Shown one piece after another: positions 7,287 through 15,709 of a DNA stretch of 34,725 nt. A model generated the notes under the pieces. That model saw only the letters and a list, made by a program, of their open reading frames with translations, was not told the DNA's origin and searched no databases. The translations under genes were made by a program, and so were the position numbers. The first letter of the stretch is position 1; each line of letters opens with the position of its first letter. The stretch is from an uncultured Acidimicrobiales bacterium (GTDB lineage Bacteria; Actinomycetota; Acidimicrobiia; Acidimicrobiales; SZUA-35): contig CALIFY010000014.1 of the NCBI GenBank assembly GCA_938021675.1, forward strand, positions 1 to 34,725, read 5' to 3'.

Positions 7287-8066
7287 CTAGAAATTGGCCA
7301 GGAGCTGGTTGGTCTCCGACGGGTCGCTGGCCACGCAGACCGCCGGAACAGCTCCAGCTTGCATGTCGACGTCACCCAAATCGACCGGCGTTGGGTCCCC
7401 GAAATCCGGGCTGCCCTCGATCCTGACGGTGATCCGATCGGGGTCCGCTCCCTGATCGACGAGCTGCTGATGGTATGCGTCGACGAGGAGTCCCTCGGTG
7501 ACTTCGAATGCGGTTTGCATGCACTCGCTCCCACCGATCACGTTTTGAGCGTAGGCATAGGCCAGCGGGGTCAACCCGAGGTTGTCGTCGACCCAGGGAA
7601 AGGCATCGACCAGCTTGCCGACCATGTCTTTGTCGACATCGACCGAGCTGGCGGTTCGAACCGCATCGACCCGGGGGCGAACGAACACGATCGACTCGCC
7701 GGGGATGACTACCTCGGTCGTTCCATCCCGCTGCAAGGTGATGTCGGTAGCCGACCCGTCGACACAGGTATCAACATCGCCATAGGCGTGCATGGTGATT
7801 CGGTCGGTGCGGTAGACGACGCCGAACGACTCGTGTTCTCGCTTGCCCTCGACCGGCACTTCGGCGAATACCCGAGCCCGGCAATCGAGGTGGATCGGTT
7901 CCACGTTTGTAATCGTCGCCTCATCCGGCAGGGACAACCGCACATCGACCGAGGTGAACTTCGGCAGCGACGGGCCGGAGAGGGTGAGCATGCCGGTAGC
8001 GATCGCTATCGCGACGATCAGCACGCTGAATCCACCAAGAACGATTGCTTCGATAAACCTCTTCAT
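7287..8066 (-). CDS. Membrane-anchored protein of unknown function
   Basis: A 259-residue protein I do not recognise with confidence. It begins MKRF and has one N-terminal hydrophobic segment (about residues 7-30) without a lipobox, so it is an anchored or secreted protein facing outward. The rest is soluble, mixed alpha/beta, acidic, with four spaced cysteines (one near 62, one in DTCVDG, one in GSECMQ, one in AVCVAS) that could pair. The pattern of an N-terminal anchor, a beta-rich half and a helical half ending in a charged strand loosely recalls DUF4230-type proteins, but this is only an impression. It is divergent from the GH3 gene and precedes the rhodanese gene by 55 nt. Confidence 0.6.
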   Translation of the reverse strand: MKRFIEAIVLGGFSVLIVAIAIATGMLTLSGPSLPKFTSVDVRLSLPDEATITNVEPIHLDCRARVFAEVPVEGKREHESFGVVYRTDRITMHAYGDVDTCVDGSATDITLQRDGTTEVVIPGESIVFVRPRVDAVRTASSVDVDKDMVGKLVDAFPWVDDNLGLTPLAYAYAQNVIGGSECMQTAFEVTEGLLVDAYHQQLVDQGADPDRITVRIEGSPDFGDPTPVDLGDVDMQAGAVPAVCVASDPSETNQLLANF

Positions 8067-8150
8067 GACACTTGTAGTGACGCTGCACGACGATAAAAAG
8101 TCGCGAAGACTAGAAGTGGTTCTCGTCGAACCGTTCCCGTTTTGCCTCCC

Positions 8151-10718
8151 ATGTCGTACAAAGGGGTGGTGACAACTTTCGGAACCAGTTCGACCGCCGA
8201 GTTGGTGGCAGCCTTGACCACCGACGAGAAAGTGTCCCTCCTCAGCGGTCGCGATGTGTGGCGAACCGTGTCCGTGCCCCGGCTCGGTATCCCGTCGATC
8301 AAGGTGACGGACGGACCGAACGGCGCCCGAGGTGACAGCACGACCGGCGCGTTGTCGGTGTGCCTTCCGGCGCCGATCGCTATGGCCGCATCATTCGATC
8401 GGGCACTCGTCAGCGAACTTGGGCAGCTGTTGGGGCGAGAAACGGCCCGTAAGGCAGCCCATGTCGTGCTCGCCCCGACGATCAACATGGCCCGTCACCC
8501 TCTCGGAGGTCGCAACTTCGAAAGCTTCGGCGAAGAGCCGTTGTTGACCGCGGCACTCGCTTCGGCATACGTCGAAGGCGTGCAACGGGAAGGGGTTGGC
8601 GCCTGTGCCAAACACTTTGTGGCCAACGACACCGAAGACGGTCGGCTCACCGTTTCCTCCGAGGTTGATGAACAGACCCTTCGCGAGGTGTTGCTCGCCC
8701 CCTTCGAGGCGGTCGTTGACACTGGGGTGTGGACCGTCATGGCCGCTTACCCAAAGCTCAATGGCACCTACTGCACCGAACATCGCTGGCTCCTTACCTC
8801 GGTGTTGCGCGACGACTGGGGATTCGATGGGCTCGTCATGTCGGACTGGAGCGCTACCCACGATCCAGGGGCGGTGACCGCCGGGCTCGACCTCGAGATG
8901 CCGGGGCCAACCCAGGCCCTCGGCGACCGGGCCCGTGCGGCCGTGGCGAACGGAGAGTTGGCCGAAGCCGATCTTGACCGTGCCGCCGGGGCGGTTGTGG
9001 AGCTGGCCAGGCGGGCCATGGCCGCCGGCGTCGTCGGGCCAGCCGATGGCGACACTACGACCGGGGTGAGCGAGGATGAGCGATCCGCAGACGAACCCGA
9101 AGAGCGGGCACTCGTTCGGAACGCGGCAGCCGATGGGATGGTCCTGCTCACCAATCATCAGGTCACGAACGGCGACACCGAGGTCAGCGCACCCCTCCTC
9201 CCGTTGGACTCGGCACTGACCTCGGTGGCGGTTATCGGACCCAATGCCGACCCTGGTGTCATCCACGGGGGCGGCTCGGCCCAGCTGTTGCCCCACTACC
9301 GAGTTTCGCCGGTCGACGGCCTGAGAGCAGCGTTGCCGCAAGCCCACATCACGGTGTGGCCGGGGTGCCGGGCCGATCGGTACGTTCCCCCGGTCGATCG
9401 GAGTTCCTGGATCGACGATGGGGTCGCAGACGGCCCGCTTCGCACCGAGGTGTTTGCCGACCCGGAACTCGACGGCGAGCCGATCGAGATCGGCCGGGCC
9501 ACCTCCATCGCCGCGTTCTTCCATGGCAAGCGCCAGAACATGCCGAACGTCGCCGTGTGGTCTCAACGCTGGACCGGGCGAATGCGGATCACGACCAACG
9601 GTCGTCACCGGTTCGGTGTGTTGGCCGTTGGCCGGTCACGGGTGTTGGTCGACGGAGTACTCATCGCCGACAACTGGACCGACCCCAAGCCCGGTCAGGC
9701 CTTCTTCGAAAAGGCCACAGAGGAGGTTGTCGGTGAGGTAGAGCTGACCGCCGGAACCGACGTTGAAGTGATCGTCGAATGGTCGAGCGGAGACGACCTG
9801 GACCTCGCCGGTCTTCGGTTCGGCCATCAGCCACCGGCCGACGACGATGGGCTGCTGACCGAAGCGGAACACGCGGCGAAGGCGGCGACCGTCGCGGTGG
9901 TCGTCGTCGGTTTGACCGCGGAGTGGGAGACCGAGAGCCACGATCGGGTCATGTTTGGTCTCCCCGGTCGTCAGGACGAACTCGTTCGCCGGGTGGTCGC
10001 AGTCAACCCCCGGACCGTCGTCGTCGTCAATGCCGGCGCGCCGGTCGATCTCCCTTGGCTCGACGACGTCCCCGCCACCGTGATGGCCTGGTATCCGGGG
10101 CAAGAGTTCGGGAACGCTCTGGCCGACGTGTTGCTCGGACATCGCGATCCCGGCGGTCGCCTGCCGGTCACCTTCCCGGTCGAGTTGGCGGACGGGCCAA
10201 CTGCGGAACTCGTGCCAGGAGATGGGCAGCATCTGCACTACTCCGAAGGAAATCTCATCGGTCATCGCTGGTACGACCACCACCGAATCAGGCCCCGGTT
10301 GGCCTTCGGTCACGGCCTGTCATACGCAACATTCGAGTTCGGCATCCCGTCAGCAACTCGCCAGCCTGAAGGTCCAGGGGCGGTAGCCATACCGGTCCGA
10401 TGTGGCGACGACCGGGAAGGCAAATGCGTCATCCAGGTCTATCTTCGCCCTGAAGGGGCCGAGCGGCCCCGCGTCCTCGCCGGGTTTACCGCCGTCGAGC
10501 TGGCAGCCGGCGAGGAACGAATCGTGGCCGTCGACCTGCTCCCACAGGCATTCCGGGAGTGGGACGTCGACCGCGGCTGGCAACCCTTGGTCGGCACCCA
10601 CGAACTCCAGGTAGCCACCGCGGCCGACGCGGTCGTTCATCGTTTCCCGTGCACTATCGGACCCGATGGTGCTGTGGTCTCGGTAAGCGAGGTTCGGCCC
10701 GATGATCGGAGCCGTTAG
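8151..10718 (+). CDS. Glycoside hydrolase family 3 beta-glucosidase with PA14 insert
   Basis: An 855-residue GH3 enzyme that would hydrolyse beta-linked glucosides (or xylosides) by a retaining mechanism. The N-terminal TIM-barrel carries KVTDGPNG, GRNFESFGEEP, KHF (154-156) and the nucleophile Asp232 in VMSDWSATHD. The second domain contains a PA14 segment (about residues 420-555), as in the yeast-type GH3 group, where it shapes the sugar pocket. The acid/base is then probably Glu595 in WETESHDR. A fibronectin III-like domain closes the chain (about 735-845). No signal peptide is visible, so the enzyme should be cytoplasmic and act on imported oligosaccharides or glycosides. ATG 8151 is chosen; TTG 8142 and GTG 8166/8169 are alternatives. 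The HD gene overlaps its stop by 17 nt, implying one transcript. Confidence 0.9.
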   Translation: MSYKGVVTTFGTSSTAELVAALTTDEKVSLLSGRDVWRTVSVPRLGIPSIKVTDGPNGARGDSTTGALSVCLPAPIAMAASFDRALVSELGQLLGRETARKAAHVVLAPTINMARHPLGGRNFESFGEEPLLTAALASAYVEGVQREGVGACAKHFVANDTEDGRLTVSSEVDEQTLREVLLAPFEAVVDTGVWTVMAAYPKLNGTYCTEHRWLLTSVLRDDWGFDGLVMSDWSATHDPGAVTAGLDLEMPGPTQALGDRARAAVANGELAEADLDRAAGAVVELARRAMAAGVVGPADGDTTTGVSEDERSADEPEERALVRNAAADGMVLLTNHQVTNGDTEVSAPLLPLDSALTSVAVIGPNADPGVIHGGGSAQLLPHYRVSPVDGLRAALPQAHITVWPGCRADRYVPPVDRSSWIDDGVADGPLRTEVFADPELDGEPIEIGRATSIAAFFHGKRQNMPNVAVWSQRWTGRMRITTNGRHRFGVLAVGRSRVLVDGVLIADNWTDPKPGQAFFEKATEEVVGEVELTAGTDVEVIVEWSSGDDLDLAGLRFGHQPPADDDGLLTEAEHAAKAATVAVVVVGLTAEWETESHDRVMFGLPGRQDELVRRVVAVNPRTVVVVNAGAPVDLPWLDDVPATVMAWYPGQEFGNALADVLLGHRDPGGRLPVTFPVELADGPTAELVPGDGQHLHYSEGNLIGHRWYDHHRIRPRLAFGHGLSYATFEFGIPSATRQPEGPGAVAIPVRCGDDREGKCVIQVYLRPEGAERPRVLAGFTAVELAAGEERIVAVDLLPQAFREWDVDRGWQPLVGTHELQVATAADAVVHRFPCTIGPDGAVVSVSEVRPDDRSR

Positions 10719-11553
10719 CGTGAACGGGGTGAGCACCATCAGCACCGAACGTAGTTGCGAGGAGCGCAGGGGCCTCCTCAACGCGATCCTGATCGAGCCC
10801 GATCCGACCGACGGCTTGTGGGAGGCGTACGACTCCGGTTTAGCCGAGCAGCTGGTGCCGGAGCTACCAGCACTTCGGCTTGAACAAGACCCGATCCACC
10901 GACACAAGGACGTTTTGGCTCATACCATCGCTGTTACGGCTAAGACCAGCCCAGACTTGACGCTTCGCCTCGCCGCCCTGTTCCATGACATCGGCAAGCC
11001 AGCGACCCGATCATTCGAACACGGCGGGGTAACGTTCCGCCATCACGAGGCGGTGGGGGCCAAAATAGCAAGAAGTCGGCTCCGCGAACTCGGATATGAC
11101 AAACCGCTGGTCAAAGACGTGTGTGAACTGGTCCGGCTATCGGGGCGTTTCAAAGGATACGCCGAAGGGTGGTCCGACTCGGCCGTTCGCCGCTACGCCC
11201 GCGATGCCGGGCACCTCCTGGGAGCGCTGAACGAGTTGGTGCGCTGCGATTGCACGACGAGAAACAGAGCCAAAGCCGAACGGCTTCAATCGCTGATCGA
11301 TCAGATGGAGGAACGAATTCTCCAGTTGGCCCGAGAAGACCGAGAAGCGGCGGAGCGGCCCCAGATCGACGGCTCGGCGGTCATGACCCACCTCGGCATC
11401 GGCGGCGGACCCGCCGTCGGCCAGGCCCTCAACTTTCTACTTGAGCTAAAGCGGTCCGATGGAGTCCTCCCGGAGGAGGAGGTGCTGGCTCGTCTCGACC
11501 AATGGTGGGCATCTCACCCCAACGCCGGGCGGTCGACGTCGCCCGATTCCTGA
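10702..11553 (+). CDS. HD-domain protein, CCA-adding-enzyme body without nucleotidyltransferase head
   Basis: A 283-residue protein. Residues about 24-60 (LLNAILIEPDPTDGLWEAYDSG, described here only in part, and VPELPALRLEQD) and the C-terminal part (HLGIGGGPAVGQALNFLLEL, then EVLARLDQWW) closely follow the neck, body and tail of bacterial CCA tRNA nucleotidyltransferases. Between them is an intact HD metal site: His66/His68 region, HD at 95-96 in LFHDIGKPATR, and a later HHEAVGA. The N-terminal nucleotidyltransferase domain of about 150 residues with its GGxVRD and DxD motifs is absent. The protein therefore should not add CCA; phosphohydrolase activity on a nucleotide or RNA end is the likely function. 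ATG 10702 (GAGG upstream) overlaps the GH3 stop; GTG 10720 or 10729 are alternatives. The ATL gene follows after 4 nt. Confidence 0.82.
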   Translation: MIGAVSVNGVSTISTERSCEERRGLLNAILIEPDPTDGLWEAYDSGLAEQLVPELPALRLEQDPIHRHKDVLAHTIAVTAKTSPDLTLRLAALFHDIGKPATRSFEHGGVTFRHHEAVGAKIARSRLRELGYDKPLVKDVCELVRLSGRFKGYAEGWSDSAVRRYARDAGHLLGALNELVRCDCTTRNRAKAERLQSLIDQMEERILQLAREDREAAERPQIDGSAVMTHLGIGGGPAVGQALNFLLELKRSDGVLPEEEVLARLDQWWASHPNAGRSTSPDS

Positions 11554-11557
11554 CCCG

Positions 11558-11854
11558 ATGGTCGATAAGCCGGTTCGGGCCGGGCTGACCGATTTCGAGC
11601 GGGCGGTGGTCGACGTGTTAGAGGCCACCGAACCCGGTGATGTGTTGGCCTATGGCGAACTGGCGGCAGAGGCCGGCTACCCCGGTGCAGCAAGAGCGGT
11701 CGGTGGAGTGCTTCGTCGGGTCGATGGCCTGCCCTGGTGGCGAGTGGTTGCCGCCAATGGTCGTCTTATTCCTCATGCGCCAGATCGTCAGGCCGATCAC
11801 CTGGCGGCCGAGGGGGTCGCCTGTATCGATGGTCGTGTCGTACCCGGTGGCTGA
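11558..11854 (+). CDS. Alkyltransferase-like protein (ATL), Cys-less MGMT fold
   Basis: A 98-residue protein with only the DNA-binding domain of O6-alkylguanine-DNA alkyltransferase. The Tyr of the family (Tyr32 in AYGELA) and the base-flipping Arg finger (Arg46 in GAARAVGGVL) are present. The active site, normally PCHRV, reads PWWRVV (59-64): the acceptor Cys is replaced by Trp60, as in known ATL proteins, and the following His by Trp61. ATLs bind and flip O6-alkylguanines without repairing them and hand the lesion to nucleotide excision repair (established for the family). ATG 11558 is 4 nt after the HD gene stop, suggesting translation from the same mRNA. Confidence 0.88.
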   Translation: MVDKPVRAGLTDFERAVVDVLEATEPGDVLAYGELAAEAGYPGAARAVGGVLRRVDGLPWWRVVAANGRLIPHAPDRQADHLAAEGVACIDGRVVPGG

Positions 11855-11958
11855 CTTGGCATAGCGGCCATTTTGGCTCACCCCTGGCTCAGGGTCGACC
11901 GAATGCCGACCGATACCCAGAGAAGCGACCGCTCGCACGCTCTGGAGATACATAGCCG

Positions 11959-13212
11959 TTGTCCATCTTTGAAGAACTCACACCCGACCTACTTACCAGC
12001 GCTCGGCCTGATCCCATCGGGTGGGTCACGTCGGTGCTGTGGCCGACCCTCGATCGATCGGAATACGACGGTCAACCGATGGCGGCGACCGTGACAAGAT
12101 CGTTCTGGGCTGCACCATCGGTGGCAAACCCCACGCTGCTCATACCAGCCGATTCGGTCGCCGCGGCCAGACAAGCGGTTGGCCGCTACCACGATGGGAA
12201 ATCGGTCGACGAGTGGGCGAGAAGCCTGTCGGCCGAGATGCTTCTTCGGTTCGGGCCCCTGGGGGCGATGTGGCTTCGTCATCGACACATCGAACTTCCA
12301 GCCCCGAGTACGACCCCCCGATTCGACCTCATCTCGGAGTTAGCCGATCGGCTGAATACCCCGGACCTCTGCGTTGCCATTGGCCTCGCCCGCCCAAAAT
12401 CGAACCGTAAACCCATTCTCCAACTACTCGACCGGCGGGGCACCTGCCACGGTTGGGCCAAAGTGGCGTGGAACGACTGGACCGAGCGGTTGGTCGACAA
12501 CGAGGCCGATTGGCTCCGCCGCCTACCGAGAGGGCACGTCGTCGCTCCAACCGTGCTGCACGACCTCACCCTTCACGGTCGTCGCGTCGTGGTGGTCAGC
12601 GGGGTAGGGGCTACTCGAACGCCATCTCGGGCTCGGGACCGACCGCCTGCTCCCGAGGTCTTTGAGGCGGTCGCCGCTCGCGGGTTTTTCGGTCGACGTC
12701 GAGTGGAGGAAACGTTGTGGTGGCGGTCGGTTGGCGAGGTCATCGAGTATGCGACCGACGACGAGCGAACCGCCATCGAGGCGGTGGCCGCCACGGTGGG
12801 GAAACGGCTGATTCTGGTCGGGGCGTGGCACGGAGATCTTGCGCCGTGGAACGTGATGACGAACAGCCATCGGGTCCAACTGATCGACTGGGAATTTGCC
12901 GCAGACGAGGCGCCCTACGGCTTCGACCTTTGCCATTTCCACACGCAGGTGGCGTCGGAACTGAGAGGGCAGCCGGCCGATGAGGCACTCACCTACAGCG
13001 CCCGCCGCATTCCCCATGGGCTCGCACGACTCGACATCGCCCCGGCCGACAGACTGGTGGTCTGGAGGTTGTACCTCGTGGAGCTGATTCGACGAACCCT
13101 GTCGCTCCGGGCCGCTGGTCAAGCGACGGACGACGTGACGCTCGGCCCGGCCGCCCTTCGCCGGCTCGACCCAACGGGCGGGAATCGACGACGTGAAGCG
13201 GAGGCCCGATGA
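11959..13212 (+). CDS. APH-fold (aminoglycoside phosphotransferase-like) kinase
   Basis: A 417-residue protein. The C-terminal half carries the kinase catalytic loop HGDLAPWN (291-298) with catalytic Asp293 and metal-binding Asn298, and the DFG-equivalent LIDWEFA with Asp310, both standard for APH/choline-kinase-fold small-molecule kinases. Residues 1-120 are not recognised and are longer than in a typical APH. The substrate is unknown. ATGA overlap with the sulfotransferase gene (13209-13212) implies tight co-translation and a common pathway, so a sugar, lipid-linked sugar or glycan intermediate is more likely than an antibiotic (inference). The start is TTG 11959 with GGAGA 10 nt upstream; no in-frame ATG precedes the conserved part. 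Confidence 0.8.
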   Translation: MSIFEELTPDLLTSARPDPIGWVTSVLWPTLDRSEYDGQPMAATVTRSFWAAPSVANPTLLIPADSVAAARQAVGRYHDGKSVDEWARSLSAEMLLRFGPLGAMWLRHRHIELPAPSTTPRFDLISELADRLNTPDLCVAIGLARPKSNRKPILQLLDRRGTCHGWAKVAWNDWTERLVDNEADWLRRLPRGHVVAPTVLHDLTLHGRRVVVVSGVGATRTPSRARDRPPAPEVFEAVAARGFFGRRRVEETLWWRSVGEVIEYATDDERTAIEAVAATVGKRLILVGAWHGDLAPWNVMTNSHRVQLIDWEFAADEAPYGFDLCHFHTQVASELRGQPADEALTYSARRIPHGLARLDIAPADRLVVWRLYLVELIRRTLSLRAAGQATDDVTLGPAALRRLDPTGGNRRREAEAR

Positions 13213-14114
13213 CGACCAGAGTGGCACCGAGGTTGGTTCAGCACCCGGTTATGACCCAGCCTGGCCTTCGGCAGATCAAGGCGGTCGGACGGTGGTGCCG
13301 GGAACGGGCTGCCACCGCCACCTCGGACCGTCGGGCCCTGCCCGATTTGGTGCTCGTCGGTGTGCAAAGAAGCGGCACGACGGCGCTCTTCGACGCGTTG
13401 TATCGACTCCCGAACGTCGAACGTCCCCGTCGTGGTAAAGGGTCTCACTACTTCTCATACAATTACGTCAAGGGCTGGGACTGGTTCCAATCACAGTTTC
13501 CGACGATGTCATGGGCCCAGCGGGTGGAACGGAAAACCGGCAACCGGCTCTTCTGTTTCGATGCCTGCCCGTACTATCTGTTCCATCCCTTCGCCATCGA
13601 ACGGATGGCGCTGGCCATGCCAAAGGTCAAGGTGCTCGTCATGTTACGGGACCCGGTCCGTCGGGCGGAGTCCCACTTCCACCACTCGGTTGGCCACGGT
13701 CATGAAGACCTGGACTTCGCCGCCGCCCTCGACCGAGAGGACGAGCGCCTGTCTGGAGAGGAAGAGCGAATGGCCGCAGATTGGGATTATTGGAGCCACG
13801 ACCACGAGCACCATTCATACGTGGCAAAAGGTCTCTACGCCGAACAGCTGAATCGCCTGTTCACCTACTATCCGAGAGACCAAGTTCTCGTCCGATCCGC
13901 CGAAGAATTCTACGATCGACCGGACAAGGTGCTGACCGAAGTGACCGAGTGGTGCGGCCTCCCACCGGTTCGCCTCGACCCCCGGGACGACCGAAACGGG
14001 CATCGATACCAGCCGATGGACGAGGAGATCAGACACGGCTTGATCGAACGATTTCGGCAGCCGAACGACGAGCTGTTCGAGTTGCTCGGTCGCCGCTACG
14101 ACTGGCTGAGTTGA
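13209..14114 (+). CDS. PAPS-dependent sulfotransferase
   Basis: A 301-residue cytosolic enzyme of the sulfotransferase superfamily, resembling the heparan-sulfate N/3-O type. The 5'-phosphosulfate loop is GVQRSGTT (51-58) and the 3'-phosphate-binding segment is MLRDPVRRAESHF with Arg147 and Ser155. A short Tyr/His-rich stretch (YWSHDHEHHSY) follows, near where the acceptor binds in relatives. It transfers sulfate from PAPS to a hydroxyl or amine of a glycan or small molecule. The ATG overlaps the kinase stop, and the 3' end overlaps the convergent flippase gene by 19 bp. The flippase and polymerase-like genes on the opposite strand make a sulfated surface polysaccharide the most likely product (inference). 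No PAPS-synthesis genes are in the window. Confidence 0.9.
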   Translation: MTTRVAPRLVQHPVMTQPGLRQIKAVGRWCRERAATATSDRRALPDLVLVGVQRSGTTALFDALYRLPNVERPRRGKGSHYFSYNYVKGWDWFQSQFPTMSWAQRVERKTGNRLFCFDACPYYLFHPFAIERMALAMPKVKVLVMLRDPVRRAESHFHHSVGHGHEDLDFAAALDREDERLSGEEERMAADWDYWSHDHEHHSYVAKGLYAEQLNRLFTYYPRDQVLVRSAEEFYDRPDKVLTEVTEWCGLPPVRLDPRDDRNGHRYQPMDEEIRHGLIERFRQPNDELFELLGRRYDWLS

Positions 14115-15709
14115 CCGGTACGGCTGAGTTGACGGGTACTGCCGGGGAGCACGGCCGAGACCAGACGATCGAGTTCCAGCGGGCCACCGAACCGGTACAA
14201 CAAACCGGCGTGTAGCGAGAACCCGATGACCGCGTGGACGGCGATCGCCGCCGGCCCGTATCCGACCGCGGTAGAAGCAAAAATTCCGGCCGATCCGTAG
14301 GCCAGCGCGGCCAAGAGCGCGGCCCGGACACTAACCGAACTCACCGACATGACCCCCGTCGTGGCCCAAACACGCCAAATGGCGAGAACGCGGAGCAATG
14401 ACCTCGACACAGCCCACGCCACCGCCGCGCCCACCACCCCGACCGCCGGAAGTAACGCCACCGACAACCCGACCATGATCACCAGCGCCACCAGGTGATT
14501 GACCAGCGACGCTCGGCTGTCGCCGGTCATCAACAGCAGCGTGTCACCTGGGCCGAGCGCAACGATCGTCAGTAGGCCGATGGAAAGCACGGTCACCACC
14601 GGAGCGGCCGCCTCGAAACCAGGACCGAATACCGACAGCGCCGTCTTAGCACCGAAGGCCAGCCCGATGAACATCGGCCACAGTATGGTGATCGACCAGC
14701 CGGTCACGGTACGGAGAAGGTGGCGGGCGTCGTCGTGGCGGCCGGTGCCAAAGGCCGCCGCAAGCTGGGGAGACATCGATTGGGCCGTGGCGGCCATCAA
14801 CAACTGGCCGAGCAGGATAAGTCGGCTAGATGCGCCATACAGCCCGGCACCGGCCTCGCCGATCAGCGCCGCCACCAGCAACAGGTCGAGCCGTTCCAAC
14901 CCGGCCGACAGGAGATCGGCCGCCGCCCGGGGCCGGGCGAAGCGCCAGTACCGACGGACGATGTCGTCGTCCGATCGAGAGGTCGGACTCGTCACCACAT
15001 CGGCACCAACCTCCGCTGGTCGGATTCGAGCCAACCGGGATCGGGTCCACAAACAAAGCGGAATGGCCGAAACCGTGATGGCCGCCGACCACGCGATGGC
15101 CAAAGGCCACAAGGCGTCGGTGACTATCACCACCGTTGCCACCCCAAGCATCTGCGCTGCCGGGCGGGCCAGCTGAGCGGTCACCACCGAGGGGCGCATG
15201 GTGCCGAACCCCCGACTGGCGCCGGCCAGAGCTTGGGTGATGGCCATGGCGGGAACGGCGACGGCCAGGAGCCGGATCATTCGAATGGCGTCGGTCGTCG
15301 ACGAGCCCGCTGCGGTCATAAGGTGCCCGAGACGAGGCGCAAAGACGAACGCCAGCACGACCACAACGGCGGAAACGACGCTCACACCGATCAACGCCGA
15401 CCGGATCGGTCGACCGACCTCGGCCGGTCGACCATCGGCCCGTAGCGTGGCGACGGCGAACGTCAGCCCGGCCTCGGCCCCGAATCGCGAACCGTTGGCC
15501 GCCACGGTGAACAGGGCGGTCACCGTGAAGAACACCCCGGATCCGACCTCGCCGTACACGTTGGTCACCAAGGCCAACGTTGCCAGCCCGAGGACGGCCG
15601 CGGTCAGCGATCCGGCGAGATTGAGGGCCGAACCTCGAGCGGCGCGTTCGGCAGAACCCGCATGCCCTTGGCCGACGGTACTTTCATCGGTTGCCAGGGT
15701 TGACGTCAC
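14096..15709 (-). CDS. Polysaccharide flippase (Wzx/MATE-like, MVF superfamily)
   Basis: A 537-residue integral membrane protein with about 14 hydrophobic helices and the SLNLAGSLTAAVLGLATLAL-type first helix of polysaccharide flippases. It would move lipid-linked oligosaccharides from the inner to the outer face of the membrane. The start is GTG 15709 because GTGA overlaps the stop (15706-15708) of the upstream ligase-like gene; an in-frame opening reaching 16270 is only the shadow of that gene. The last 12 residues contain a duplicated QLS unit encoded by an 18-bp tandem duplication, and the stop lies inside the convergent sulfotransferase gene. It is the fourth and last gene of the minus-strand operon that begins at 21190. 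Confidence 0.87.
   Translation of the reverse strand: MTSTLATDESTVGQGHAGSAERAARGSALNLAGSLTAAVLGLATLALVTNVYGEVGSGVFFTVTALFTVAANGSRFGAEAGLTFAVATLRADGRPAEVGRPIRSALIGVSVVSAVVVVLAFVFAPRLGHLMTAAGSSTTDAIRMIRLLAVAVPAMAITQALAGASRGFGTMRPSVVTAQLARPAAQMLGVATVVIVTDALWPLAIAWSAAITVSAIPLCLWTRSRLARIRPAEVGADVVTSPTSRSDDDIVRRYWRFARPRAAADLLSAGLERLDLLLVAALIGEAGAGLYGASSRLILLGQLLMAATAQSMSPQLAAAFGTGRHDDARHLLRTVTGWSITILWPMFIGLAFGAKTALSVFGPGFEAAAPVVTVLSIGLLTIVALGPGDTLLLMTGDSRASLVNHLVALVIMVGLSVALLPAVGVVGAAVAWAVSRSLLRVLAIWRVWATTGVMSVSSVSVRAALLAALAYGSAGIFASTAVGYGPAAIAVHAVIGFSLHAGLLYRFGGPLELDRLVSAVLPGSTRQLSRTGQLSQS
14104..14139. repeat. 18-bp tandem duplication in convergent gene ends
   Basis: GGCTGAGTTGACCGGTAC (14104-14121) is followed by GGCTGAGTTGACGGGTAC (14122-14139), one mismatch. 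The first copy includes the sulfotransferase stop (14112-14114); on the other strand both copies are coding and add six residues to the flippase. Confidence 0.85.

Noticed and set aside
7650-7670. tRNA-like GGTTCGAACC box (also near 3397)
   Set aside because: It lies within coding regions and no cloverleaf arms can be formed around it.
8391-9608. 405-residue minus-strand open frame
   Set aside because: It lies wholly opposite the conserved GH3 gene, and its composition is that of an antisense frame in high-GC DNA.
11870-11900. CCCTG/CAGGG hairpin between the ATL and kinase genes
   Set aside because: Only a 5-bp stem with no U-tract; too weak to call, although it recalls the 1693-1713 hairpin.
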